Under the pieces are notes generated by a model. It saw nothing but the letters and a program-made list of their open reading frames with translations. It was not told where the DNA came from and made no database searches. The position numbers and the translations under genes are program-made. A stretch of 64,000 nucleotides of DNA, taken from contig OZ024931.1 in the NCBI GenBank assembly GCA_964017235.1, forward strand, positions 125,747,530 to 125,811,529, read 5' to 3'. The DNA is from Sabellastarte sp. h YS-2021. Taxonomy: Eukaryota > Annelida > Polychaeta > Sabellida > Sabellidae. The first letter of the stretch is position 1. Each line of letters starts with the position of its first letter. Positions 1 through 9,244 of this stretch are shown in pieces.

Positions 1-740
1 TGGTGGAAAATGCCAAAAAATGGGAAATAGGATGCCTTTCTATACACAGGTGCACAATTCCCTTATTTTCGTAGATGCATTAAACCAGGGTTGATGATCC
101 CAGCTATAAGCATCACAGTTAGTGGCTTTGGACAGTTAAAAATGTATATATTACATTTCAATGTCATACAGCTGAAGGCAGTGTGTTCAGCCCTTAAAAA
201 CCTTCAAGACAAATTCCACACAAAAGAATTCTGATAACATCAGACAACACCACTGTGTTTGGTTATCTGAACAAACAGGGGGGGGGGAGCGTATACCTCC
301 TAGTTTGGCGCAGCTTGGCCTACTGCAATCCTTGAAATATACTCATAACAGACATATTCTTGGTTGCTTAAAGGTCATACTCAACATCATCTCCAGAAGG
401 GATAAAGGTTTGGCGCATCCTGGCCTACTACAATCCTTGAAATATACTCATAAGAGACAGAAATATTCTGGGGTTACTTAAATGTCATGCTCAATGATCT
501 CTACAGAAGTGACAAAAGTAATATGTACAGAATGGTTCTTACTCCCTTTATGGTTCTAGACAACGTGCAAGTTTGGCACAAATCAACAATAGGTGTTTTA
601 TGCAGGTATGCTGCATCTTGGCCTACTGCAATCCTTGAAATATTCTCATATGAGCCAGATATATTCAGGGTTGCCTAGATGTCATGACAGCCTCTCCACA
701 AAGAACGAAATAATACAGACAGGAGAGTCTTCATCTTTAA
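1..740 (+). pseudogene. RNase H remnant of DIRS copy A with triplicated segment
   Basis: Bases ~58-110 match the RNase H FTDAS..GWG region of copy B (38805..38850), and ~230-280 match its TDN..YLNKQGG region. No frame stays open. A segment starting TTTGGCGCA..TGGCCTACT that is single in copy B (39060) occurs three times, starting near 304, 410 and 605, so this part has been tandemly duplicated. A run of nine G lies at ~280. The remnant stops at 740, where the Helitron-like element begins. Confidence 0.75.
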
Positions 741-745
741 TTATG

Positions 746-767
746 TCCACCCCCCTGGGGGGTGGAT
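746..767. repeat. 5' terminal-region palindrome of the Helitron-like element
   Basis: Perfect inverted repeat with arms TCCACCCCCC and GGGGGGTGGA around a single central T, starting five bases inside the element. It is present unchanged in copy 2 (near 28351). It would form a very stable GC-rich hairpin and may act in end recognition, which is inference. Confidence 0.8.
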
Positions 768-790
768 ATATTATTTTTGCTTTTTTCGCC

Positions 791-863
791 GTCCGATGTC
801 CGATGTCCGATGTCTGATGTCCGATGTCCGATGTCCGGCGTCCGGCGTCCGATGTCCGGCGTC
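791..863 (+). repeat. 7-bp minisatellite (GTCCGAT/GTCCGGC)
   Basis: Ten units of a 7-bp motif, GTCCGAT with GTCCGGC variants. Copy 2 of the element has seven units (28396..28447), so the copies differ by exactly 21 bp here. Confidence 0.9.
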
Positions 864-1199
864 ACGCATGGTTTCCGCTCATTTAAAGGAAAAGTATTAG
901 AGCTATTGTCACCAAATTTGGTATGCAGGCTTATTGGGTCAGTAGCTTGCTTGGGATTGCTTTTGGCTGTTGTACCTCTTTTGCTTACTGAGTAATACTT
1001 AAGTACAGCTATTTTCAGTACCCATTGGTTTCCGTGCATTTAAGCCAAAATAATTAAAGATATTTTACTACAATTTTGAATACAAGATTGTTATGTCCAT
1101 AGCTCGCTTGGTATTGCATTTGGGACTGATAGCTTTGTCAGTACATGAGTAATAGCCATTTAGGTACTTCATTGTGTATTTTCAGTACTACTTTTGAGT

Positions 1200-4100
1200 A
1201 ATTTGCTTCTATCTCCTTAACCGTGCGAGATAGAGCGATTTCGGCAAAATTTTCGACCCGCAGGGTATCTGAGGAGTGTACTCTTTGCAATTTTCAAAAA
1301 ATTTTCCCCTCCCCAAAAATGGCGGCCATTTTGAATTTTCGAATTTTTGCCAAAAATGGCAAAACACAAATTTGCTTCTATCTCCTTAACCGTGCGAGAT
1401 AGAGCGATTTCGTCGAAATTTTCGACCCACAGGGTATCTAAGGAATGTAATATTTGCAATTTTCCAAAAATTTTCCCCTCCCCAAAAATGGCGGCCATTT
1501 TGAATTTTCGAATTTTTGCCAAAAATGGCAAAACACAAATTTGCTTCTATCTCCTTAACCGTGCGAGATAGAGCGATTTCGTCGAAATTTTCGACCCACA
1601 GGGTATCTAAGGAATGTAATATTTGCAATTTTCAAAAAAAATTTCCCCTCCCCAAAAATGGCGGCCATTTTGAATTTTCGAATTTTTGCCAAAAATGGCA
1701 AAACACAAATTTGCTTCTATCTCCTTAACCGTGCGAGATAGAGCGATTTCGGCAAAATTTTCGACCCACAGAGGATCTAAGGAATGCAATCTTTGCAATT
1801 TTCCAAAAATTTTCCCCTCCCCAAAAATGGCGGCCATTTTGAATTTTCGAATTTTTGCCAAAAATGGCAAAACACTAATTTGCTTCTATCTCCTTAACCG
1901 TGCGAGATAGAGCGATTTCGGCAAAATTTTCGACACACAGGGATCTAAGCAATGCAATCTTTGCAATTTTCAAAATATTTTCCCCTCCCCAAAAATGGCG
2001 GCCATTTTGAATTTTTGCCAAAAATGGCAAAACACAAATTTGCTTCTATCTCCTTAACCGTGCGAGATAGAGCGATTTCGTCGAAATTTTCGACCCACAG
2101 GGTATCTAAGGAATGCAATCTTTGCAATTTTCCAAAAATTTTCCCCTCCCCAAAAATGGCGGCCATTTTGAATTTTCGAATTTTTGCCAAAAATGGCAAA
2201 ACACAAATTTGCTTCTATCTCCTTAACCGTGCGAGATAGAGCGATTTCGTCGAAATTTTCGACCCACAGGGTATCTAAGGAATGCAATCTTTGCAATTTT
2301 CCAAAAATTTTCCCCTCCCCAAAAATGGCGGCCATTTTGAATTTTCGAATTTTTGCCAAAAATGGCAAAACACAAATTTGCTTCTATCTCCTTAACCGTG
2401 CGAGATAGAGCGATTTCGTCGAAATTTTCGACCCACAGGGTATCTAAGGAATGTAATATTTGCAATTTTCAAAAAATTTTCCCCTCCCCAAAAATGGCGG
2501 CCATTTTGAATTTTCGAATTTTTGCCAAAAATGGCAAAACACAAATTTGTTTCTATCTCCTTAACCGTGCGAGATAGAGCGATTTCGGCAAAATTTTCGA
2601 CCCACAGGGGATCTAAGGAATGCAATCTTTGCAATTTTCCAAAAATTTTCCCCTCCCCAAAAATGGCGGCCATTTTGAATTTTCGAATTTTTGCCAAAAA
2701 TGGCAAAACACTAATTTGCTTCTATCTCCTTAACCGTGCGAGATAGAGTGATTTCGGCAAAATTTTAGACGCACAGGGTATCTAAGCAATGCAATCTTTG
2801 CAATTTTCAAAATATTTTCCCCTCCCCAAAAATGGCGGCCATTTTGAATTTTCGAATTTTTGCCAAAAATGGCAAAACACAAATTTGCTTCTATCTCCTT
2901 AACCGTGCGAGATAGAGCGATTTCGTCGAAATTTTCGACCCACAGGGTATCTAAGGAATGCAATCTTTGCAATTTTCAAAAAATTTTCCCCTCCCCAAAA
3001 ATGGCGGCCATTTTGAATTTTCGAATTTTTGCCAAAAATGGGAAAACACAAATTTGCTTCTATCTCCTTAACCGTGCGAGATAGAGCGATTTCGTCGAAA
3101 TTTTCGACCCACAGGGTATCTAAGGAATGCAATCTTTGCAATTTTCCAAAAATTTTCCCCTCCCCAAAAATGGCGGCCATTTTGAATTTTCGAATTTTTG
3201 CCAAAAATGGCAAAACACAAATTTGCTTCTATCTCCTTAACCGTGCGAGATAGAGCGATTTCGTCGAAATTTTCGACCCACAGGGTATCTAAGGAATGTA
3301 ATATTTGCAATTTTCAAAAAATTTTCCCCTCCCCAAAAATGGCGGCCATTTTGAATTTTCGAATTTTTGCCAAAAATGGCAAAACACAAATTTGCTTCTA
3401 TCTCCTTAACCGTGCGAGATAGAGCGATTTCGTCGAAATTTTCGACCCACAGGGTATCTAAGGAATGCAATCTTTGCAATTTTCCAAAAATTTTCCCCTC
3501 CCCAAAAATGGCGGCCATTTTGAATTTTCGAATTTTTGCCAAAAATGGCAAAACACAAATTTGCTTCTATCTCCTTAACCATGCGAGATAGAGCGATTTC
3601 GTCGAAATTTTCGACCCACAGGGTATCTAAGGAATGTAATATTTGCAATTTTCAAAAAATTTTCCCCTCCCCAAAAATGGCGGCCATTTTGAATTTTCGA
3701 ATTTTTGCCAAAAATGGCAAAACACAAATTTGTTTCTATCTCCTTAACCGTGCGAGATAGAGCGATTTCGGCAAAATTTTCGACCCACAGGGGATCTAAG
3801 GAATGCAATCTTTGCAATTTTCCAAAAATTTTCCCCTCCCCAAAAATGGCGGCCATTTTGAATTTTCGAATTTTTGCCAAAAATGGCAAAACACTAATTT
3901 GCTTCTATCTCCTTAACCGTGCGAGATAGAGTGATTTCGGCAAAATTTTAGACGCACAGGGTATCTAAGCAATGCAATCTTTGCAATTTTCAAAATATTT
4001 TCCCCTCCCCAAAAATGGCAGCCATTTTGAATTTTCGAATTTTTGCCAAAAATGGCAAAACACAAATTTGCTTCTATCTCCTTAACCGTGCGAGATAGAG

Positions 4101-6480
4101 CGATTTCGTCGAAATTTTCGACCCACAGGGTATCTAAGGAATGCAATCTTTGCAATTTTCAAAAAATTTTCCCCTCCCCAAAAATGGCGGCCATTTTGAA
4201 TTTTCGAATTTTTGCCAAAAATGGCAAAACACAAATTTGCTTCTATCTCCTTAACCGTGCGAGATAGAGTGATTTCGTCAAAATTTTCGACCCACAGGGT
4301 ATCTAAGGAATGCAATCTTTGCAATTTTCCAAAAATTTTCCCCTCCCCAAAAATGGCGGCCATTTTGAATTTTCGAATTTTTGCCAAAAATGGCAAAACA
4401 CAAATTTGCTTCTATCTCCTTAACCGTGCGAGATAGAGCGATTTCGTCGAAATTTTCGACCCACAGGGTATCTAAGGAATGTAATATTTGCAATTTTCAA
4501 AAAAATTTCCCCTCCCCAAAAATGGCGGCCATTTTGAATTTTCGAATTTTTGCCAAAAATGGCAAAACACAAATTTGCTTCTATCTCCTTAACCGTGCGA
4601 GATAGAGCGATTTCGGCAAAATTTTCGACCCACAGGGGATCTAAGGAATGCAATCTTTGCAATTTTCCAAAAATTTTCCCCTCCCCAAAAATGGCGGCCA
4701 TTTTGAATTTTCGAATTTTTGCCAAAAATGGCAAAACACTAATTTGCTTCTATCTCCTTAACCGTGCGAGATAGAGCGATTTCGGCAAAATTTTCGACCC
4801 ACAGGGGATCTAAGGAATGCAATCTTTGCAATTTTCCAAAAATTTTCCCCTCCCCAAAAATGGCGGCCATTTTGAATTTTCGAATTTTTGCCAAAAATGG
4901 CAAAACACTAATTTGCTTCTATCTCCTTAACCGTGCGAGATAGAGCGATTTCGGCAAAATTTTCGACGCACAGGGTATCTAAGCAATGCAATCTTTGCAA
5001 TTTTCAAAATATTTTCCCCTCCCCAAAAATGGCGGCCATTTTGAATTTTCGAATTTTTGCCAAAAATGGCAAAACACTAATTTGCTTCTATCTCCTTAAC
5101 CGTGCGAGATAGAGCGATTTCGGCAAAATTTTCGACGCACAGGGTATCTAAGCAATGCAATCTTTGCAATTTTCAAAATATTTTCCCCTCCCCAAAAATG
5201 GCGGCCATTTTGAATTTTCGAATTTTTGCCAAAAATGGCAAAACACAAATTTGCTTCTATCTCCTTAACCGTGCGAGATAGAGCGATTTCGTCGAAATTT
5301 TCGACCCACAGGGTATCTAAGGAATGTAATCTTTGCAATTTTCAAAAAATTTTCCCCTCCCCAAAAATGGCGGCCATTTTGAATTTTCGAATTTTTGCCA
5401 AAAATTGCAAAACACAAATTTGCTTCTATCTCCTTAACCGTGCGAGATAGAGCGATTTCGTCGAAATTTTCGACCCACAGGGTATCTAAGGAATGCAATC
5501 TTTGCAATTTTCCAAAAATTTTCCCCTCCCCAAAAATGGCGGCCATTTTGAATTTTCGAATTTTTGCCAAAAATGGCAAAACACAAATTTGCTTCTATCT
5601 CCTTAACCGTGCGAGATAGAGCGATTTCATCGAAATTTTCAACCCACAGGGTATCTAAGGAATGTAATATTTGCAATTTTCAAAAAATTTTCCCCTCCCC
5701 AAAAATGGCGGCCATTTTGAATTTTCGAATTTTTGCCAAAAATGGCAAAACACAAATTTGCTTCTATCTCCTTAACCGTGCGAGATAGAGCGATTTCGTC
5801 GAAATTTTCGACCCACAGGGTATCTAAGGAATGCAATCTTTGCAATTTTCCAAAAATTTTCCCCTCCCCAAAAATGGCGGCCATTTTGAATTTTCGAATT
5901 TTTGCCAAAAATGGCAAAACACAAATTTGCTTCTATCTCCTTAACCGTGCCAGATAGAGTGATTTCGTCAAAATTTTCGACCCACAGGGTATCTGAGCAT
6001 TGTACTCTTGGTAATTTCTAAAAAATTTTCCCCTCCCCTAAAATGGCGGCCATTTTGAATTTTCAAATTTTTGCCAAAAATGGCAAAACACAAATTTGCT
6101 TCTATCTCCTTAACCATGCGAGATAGAGCGATTTCGTCGAAATTTTCAACCCACAGGGTATCTAAGGAATGTAATCTTTGCAATTTTCAAAAAATTTTCC
6201 CCTCCCCAAAAATGGCAGCCATTTTGAATTTTCGAATTTTTGCCCAAAATGGAAAAACACAAACTGGCCTTAACCGTGCAAAATAGAGTTATTTTGTTGA
6301 AATTTTCGACCCATAGGGTATCTAAGAAATGTACTCTTGGCAATTTTCAAAAAAATTTCCTTTTCCCAATAATGGCGGCCATTTTGAATTTTCAAATTTT
6401 TGCCAAAAATAGAAAAACAGGAATTGGCTTCTATCTTCTTAACCGTGCAAGATAGAGTGATTTCGTCAAAATTTTCAACC
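1200..6480 (+). repeat. 169-bp satellite array, ~31 monomers, copy 1
   Basis: Head-to-tail monomers of ~169 bp, mostly over 95% alike by eye. Each has four inverted-repeat motifs: TCTATCTC/GAGATAGA with an 11-nt loop; ATTTCG-T-CGAAAT; AAAATGGC/GGCCATTTT; TTTTGCCA-AAAA-TGGCAAAA. Two variant classes alternate: TCGTCGAAAT versus TCGGCAAAAT after GAGCGATT. Because 169 is not a multiple of three, the short open frames seen on both strands shift every unit and are not genes. A seven-monomer block (1183 bp) starting near 2223 is repeated from near 3406. The last three monomers are more diverged. Confidence 0.95.
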
Positions 6481-6700
6481 CAACCAATGCAAAAAGGCAT
6501 GAAGCTGAAATAAATTACATCTACACTATCAAATATTTAAGCATCATTGATATATTTTACAAATGAAACAGGGTCTTGTAAGACTACTGTACAATTTGGG
6601 CAAAAGGTTCATGGGTGGACATTACACATGATAATGTGTGTTCTTCTATGCTATCCTGTTTCTATTCGCATCTACTATCAACAGGGCGGCCTATTTCTAG

Positions 6701-7170
6701 TATTCTATTTGATTTACATAGTTTGTCAAATACCAATGGTAGAGATGTTTGCCACCAATATCAGTCATAAACCTCCATTCTATGTTGCCAGTCCCGGATG
6801 CAGATGCTCTGAACACATATGAATTAAACATCTTGTTGGAGGTTCTGGACGGCTAGGCCTTTTGTCCTATACCACTTATTCCAAAAAGTCATTGAACAAG
6901 TGAACACCAGGTGCAAAATGATTGTAGTGGCCCCTTGGTGGCCCATGATACATTGGCTTTGGGGTCTGGTGAGTCATTCAACCAAACCTCCATTACAGCT
7001 ACTTCACTGGTCTCAGAAACAGCCATTCAGTCAGAAATACCATCTGAATCTGTTGCATTGGCACCTTCATGCTTGGCACCTTAACACCACTCAGAATCTC
7101 TTATATCATTCTCTGGGCAAGGGATAGAGAGATTTAGGGCATCTCAAGGACCCTCATCTTGGAATGCATG
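6701..7170 (+). pseudogene. DIRS copy A remnant between RNase H and recombinase
   Basis: Resumes the DIRS alignment exactly where it broke at 740. Recognisable pieces are PMVEMFATNISHKPPFYV (near 6735) and CKMIVVAPWWPMIHWLWGL (near 6910), matching the MVDMFAT and VVVAPGWP motifs of copy B. Several stops and indels are present. In copy B this region follows RNase H, where DIRS elements have been reported to carry an adenine-methylase-like domain. Confidence 0.75.
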
Positions 7171-8290
7171 AGTCATGATGGGCCATTTTGAGCTCTGGTA
7201 CCCACAGAATAAAGTGGCCATCTCAGAGCCTACGGTCTCAATTATACCAGATTTTTTGATCCATTTGCTTGCAAAAATCTGAAACCTGTCACTATTGTTG
7301 GCTTTGCAGCAGCCATAGCTGATCATTTACATTTTTTGTGCAGGAGTTGCGCCAAAGCCTGCATCTTTATAGGCCTATTGCAAGTGTTATAGAGGGAAGT
7401 CCACTGCTAACAGAGGTGCAGCATCAAGGGATTTGCCTTTGCTTCTCTTGGTTTTCACAAAAGGCTACTTATTAACCTTTAAAAGAAGGTCAGTCTAAAG
7501 AAGTTTGACTTGCAAGACTGTTGCAATGCCATTGGATGTGTATTCTGGGACTTTGGCTCCTTCAGACACAAGCCTCATAGGAAGGAGTTTACAGTTCTCC
7601 CTCCTACCTACCTTTTCAGCAAGGACCTATTAGCCTCAGTTGGTCTAGATTACCTCCAGTGGTCACTTCAGCTCCAGATCCTTCCTGAACTCAAATTGCC
7701 TGGACTCTTGATTCGTTGTCCTCTTACAGCACTTAGATCCTTCTTGGACTGGACTACTGCTTGGAGAAAAGGGAAAGTCTCCTTCTCCTGCCTTTTAGCA
7801 AGAATCAGTTGGCTTCTGATGGCCCAGATGGCTCAAACCAGTGGTCATTCCAGCTCACAAACCTTTCTTGAGCTGATGTTGGACTGATGTGACACTCTGC
7901 TCTCTTACAGTGCTTAGTTACTATCAGGACAGTACAAATACTTCAAGGAGGGGAAGAATCTTGCTCATATCTTTTAAGGAAGTCTTGATGGAGATATCTT
8001 GAGTTCTGCTATCTCTTCCTGGATCAATCTGGCTGCATGATTAGATTGCCAGTCCTTTAATTTTGATTCTCAGAATCTATACTTTGAGACACATATTAGA
8101 TCCATTGCTGCCTTTTTAGTTTCCAAGAGTGGGGTCTTACCTGAGCAGATATCAAACTCTTGTTATGGGAAGACCCACAATTCTTTACTACATTCTACTC
8201 GAAGATGTAGCTTGGCAATCCCATGACCAGTCCATGAACAAATTGGGCCTTGTGGATTCGCCTCAGCATGTAGTCAATTTTTGTGTATTT
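7171..8290 (+). pseudogene. Tyrosine recombinase remnant of DIRS copy A
   Basis: Broken match to the recombinase of copy B (39630..40659). Pieces in different frames include FRHKPHRKE near 7565, CPLTALRSFLDWT near 7720 and EDVAWQSHDQS..GLVDSPQHVVNF near 8200-8283, the last matching the copy B C-terminus. Intact catalytic Arg, His-x-x-Arg and Tyr cannot be read in one frame, so it is non-functional. Confidence 0.75.
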
Positions 8291-8754
8291 ATACATGTTA
8301 TTGATATGACTCGCATATTTATGTTCTCTCCAGTTATACAAGTCTTGTGTCACTGACATATGTCTTTCTTGGCTTACATATGGCCCCATATCTGCAGTTT
8401 ATGCAGTTCAGTTTGCCTGCTTGGAGATATTCTCATTGTCAGATGATGACATCTTGTTTGGGGAGTCATGCAGCCATCTCCGGCCAATACCGGGTGATGG
8501 TTAATACTGGTATATGATTTGTTGTAAAATTGTCTACAACAGCAACAGCAGCAACAATGACGACCACATCATGGATCTCTTGTTGAGGTTAGCAAATTAC
8601 TTATCTGTGTTCAAGAAGTAATATATAACCTAAGATGTGGATTATGGAAGCTTATCTTATCCTCTTATCAGTGCTTTATTTGGTGACCCCTTGTCTGTCA
8701 ATCATCTAACAGTGTGGCCAAAACAAATACCCTCCACCTGTTATGGTTGTATTC
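8291..8754 (+). other. 3' noncoding part of DIRS copy A
   Basis: No gene. It matches the region after the recombinase stop in copies B and C (ATGGCCCCAT.., ..GGTGATGG.., ..GCTTATCTTATCCTC..). Confidence 0.7.
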
Positions 8755-8859
8755 AAGCACTTGTGAGGATAAGGTAAGGCTATTTTACGCAATAAAATGT
8801 AACAAATTTTATTGTAATTTAACTTTTTACAAGTTAAATACTTACCTTATCCTCTCAAG
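8755..8859 (+). repeat. Internal complementary region, DIRS copy A
   Basis: The first half is the reverse of the left terminus seen in copy B (..GGTAAGGCTATTTTACGCAATAAAA). The second half is the reverse of this copy's own right end (..ACTTTTTACAAGTTAAATACTTACC). This order is diagnostic of DIRS elements. Confidence 0.8.
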
Positions 8860-8889
8860 GATAAACCCACCCTACCTCCCCGCATAATT

Positions 8890-9124
8890 TGTTTTCTGGG
8901 GACCAAAAATACAATGAAGATCTCTCGACAATTACCCGTCGACAATGAGTACGGCGCATGCGCGGACATGCGCAGACAAAGGGGTCACCTCTTGTGACAA
9001 GAATATTCCTTAAAAAATTCTTGTCGGTCGATACGTTTTTGCTCCACAAAACCAAACAAGCACTTGTGAGGATAAGGTAAGTATTTAACTTGTAAAAAGT
9101 TAAATTACAATAAAATTTGTTACA
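8890..9124 (+). repeat. Right inverted terminal repeat, DIRS copy A
   Basis: Matches the right terminus of copies B and C and ends AAATTTGTTACA. Sixteen native bases then separate it from the ACSM exon at 9141. Confidence 0.8.
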
Positions 9125-9140
9125 ATTAATGATTTTTCAG
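9125..9140 (+). promoter_or_regulatory. Residual native intron end / splice acceptor of ACSM exon 1 (in window)
   Basis: ATTAATGATTTTTCAG is the only host sequence between the DIRS right terminus and the exon. It keeps a short T-rich tract and the AG. Any branch point more than 16 nt upstream must be supplied by transposon sequence. Confidence 0.75.
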
Positions 9141-9244
9141 AAAAATATTTGCGGGAGAAATGGAACACCAGCCTTTTGGTGGGTGGATGAATCTGGAAAA
9201 GAACTGAAGTGGACTTTTGATCAGCTGTCAGCTGAGTCAAAAAG
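9141..9244 (+). CDS. ACSM-like exon 1 of window
   Basis: Encodes [17 protein letters not shown], matching the PAFWW motif before the adenylation core. Acceptor ..TTTTTCAG, donor GTATAG. It ends two bases into an Arg codon. It is internal, since no Met or leader is present. Confidence 0.88.

Larger units (their letters stand above)
741..6700 (+). mobile_element. Helitron-like satellite-carrying element, copy 1
   Basis: The boundaries were found by comparison with a second copy at 28346..34098. Both copies start TTATGTCCACC and end GGCCTATTTCTAG, and both sit between an A and a T of the host with no clear target duplication. The CTAG 3' end and A/T insertion site fit Helitron rules; the 5' end is TT rather than the canonical TC, so the class is an inference. 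Layout: a 5' part of ~460 bp with a 10-bp-arm palindrome and a 7-bp minisatellite; ~31 copies of a 169-bp satellite (1200..6480); a 220-bp 3' part. The 3' part holds a CCTGTT/AACAGG stem 15 nt before the end and an ACACAT/ATGTGT hairpin further in. No Rep-helicase is encoded, so it is non-autonomous. Confidence 0.7.
1..9124 (+). mobile_element. DIRS-type retrotransposon copy A, decayed, left part outside window
   Basis: The segments 1..740 and 6701..9124 align in order with the RNase H to right-terminus part of the intact DIRS copy at 35952..41483. They are split by a Helitron-like insertion at 741..6700. All reading frames are broken by stops and indels. The internal complementary region and right inverted repeat are still recognisable. 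The left terminus, ORF1 and most of the reverse transcriptase would lie before base 1. The right terminus ends at 9124, 16 bp before an ACSM exon. The copy is in the same orientation as the host gene. Judged by divergence from copy B it is an old insertion. Confidence 0.85.

Noticed and set aside
1200-6480. Recurring 74-, 80- and 104-codon open frames on both strands of the 169-bp satellite
   Set aside because: They arise from a low-stop monomer read in shifting frames; each ends after ~1.3-1.9 monomers, occurs on both strands and has no start context or domain.
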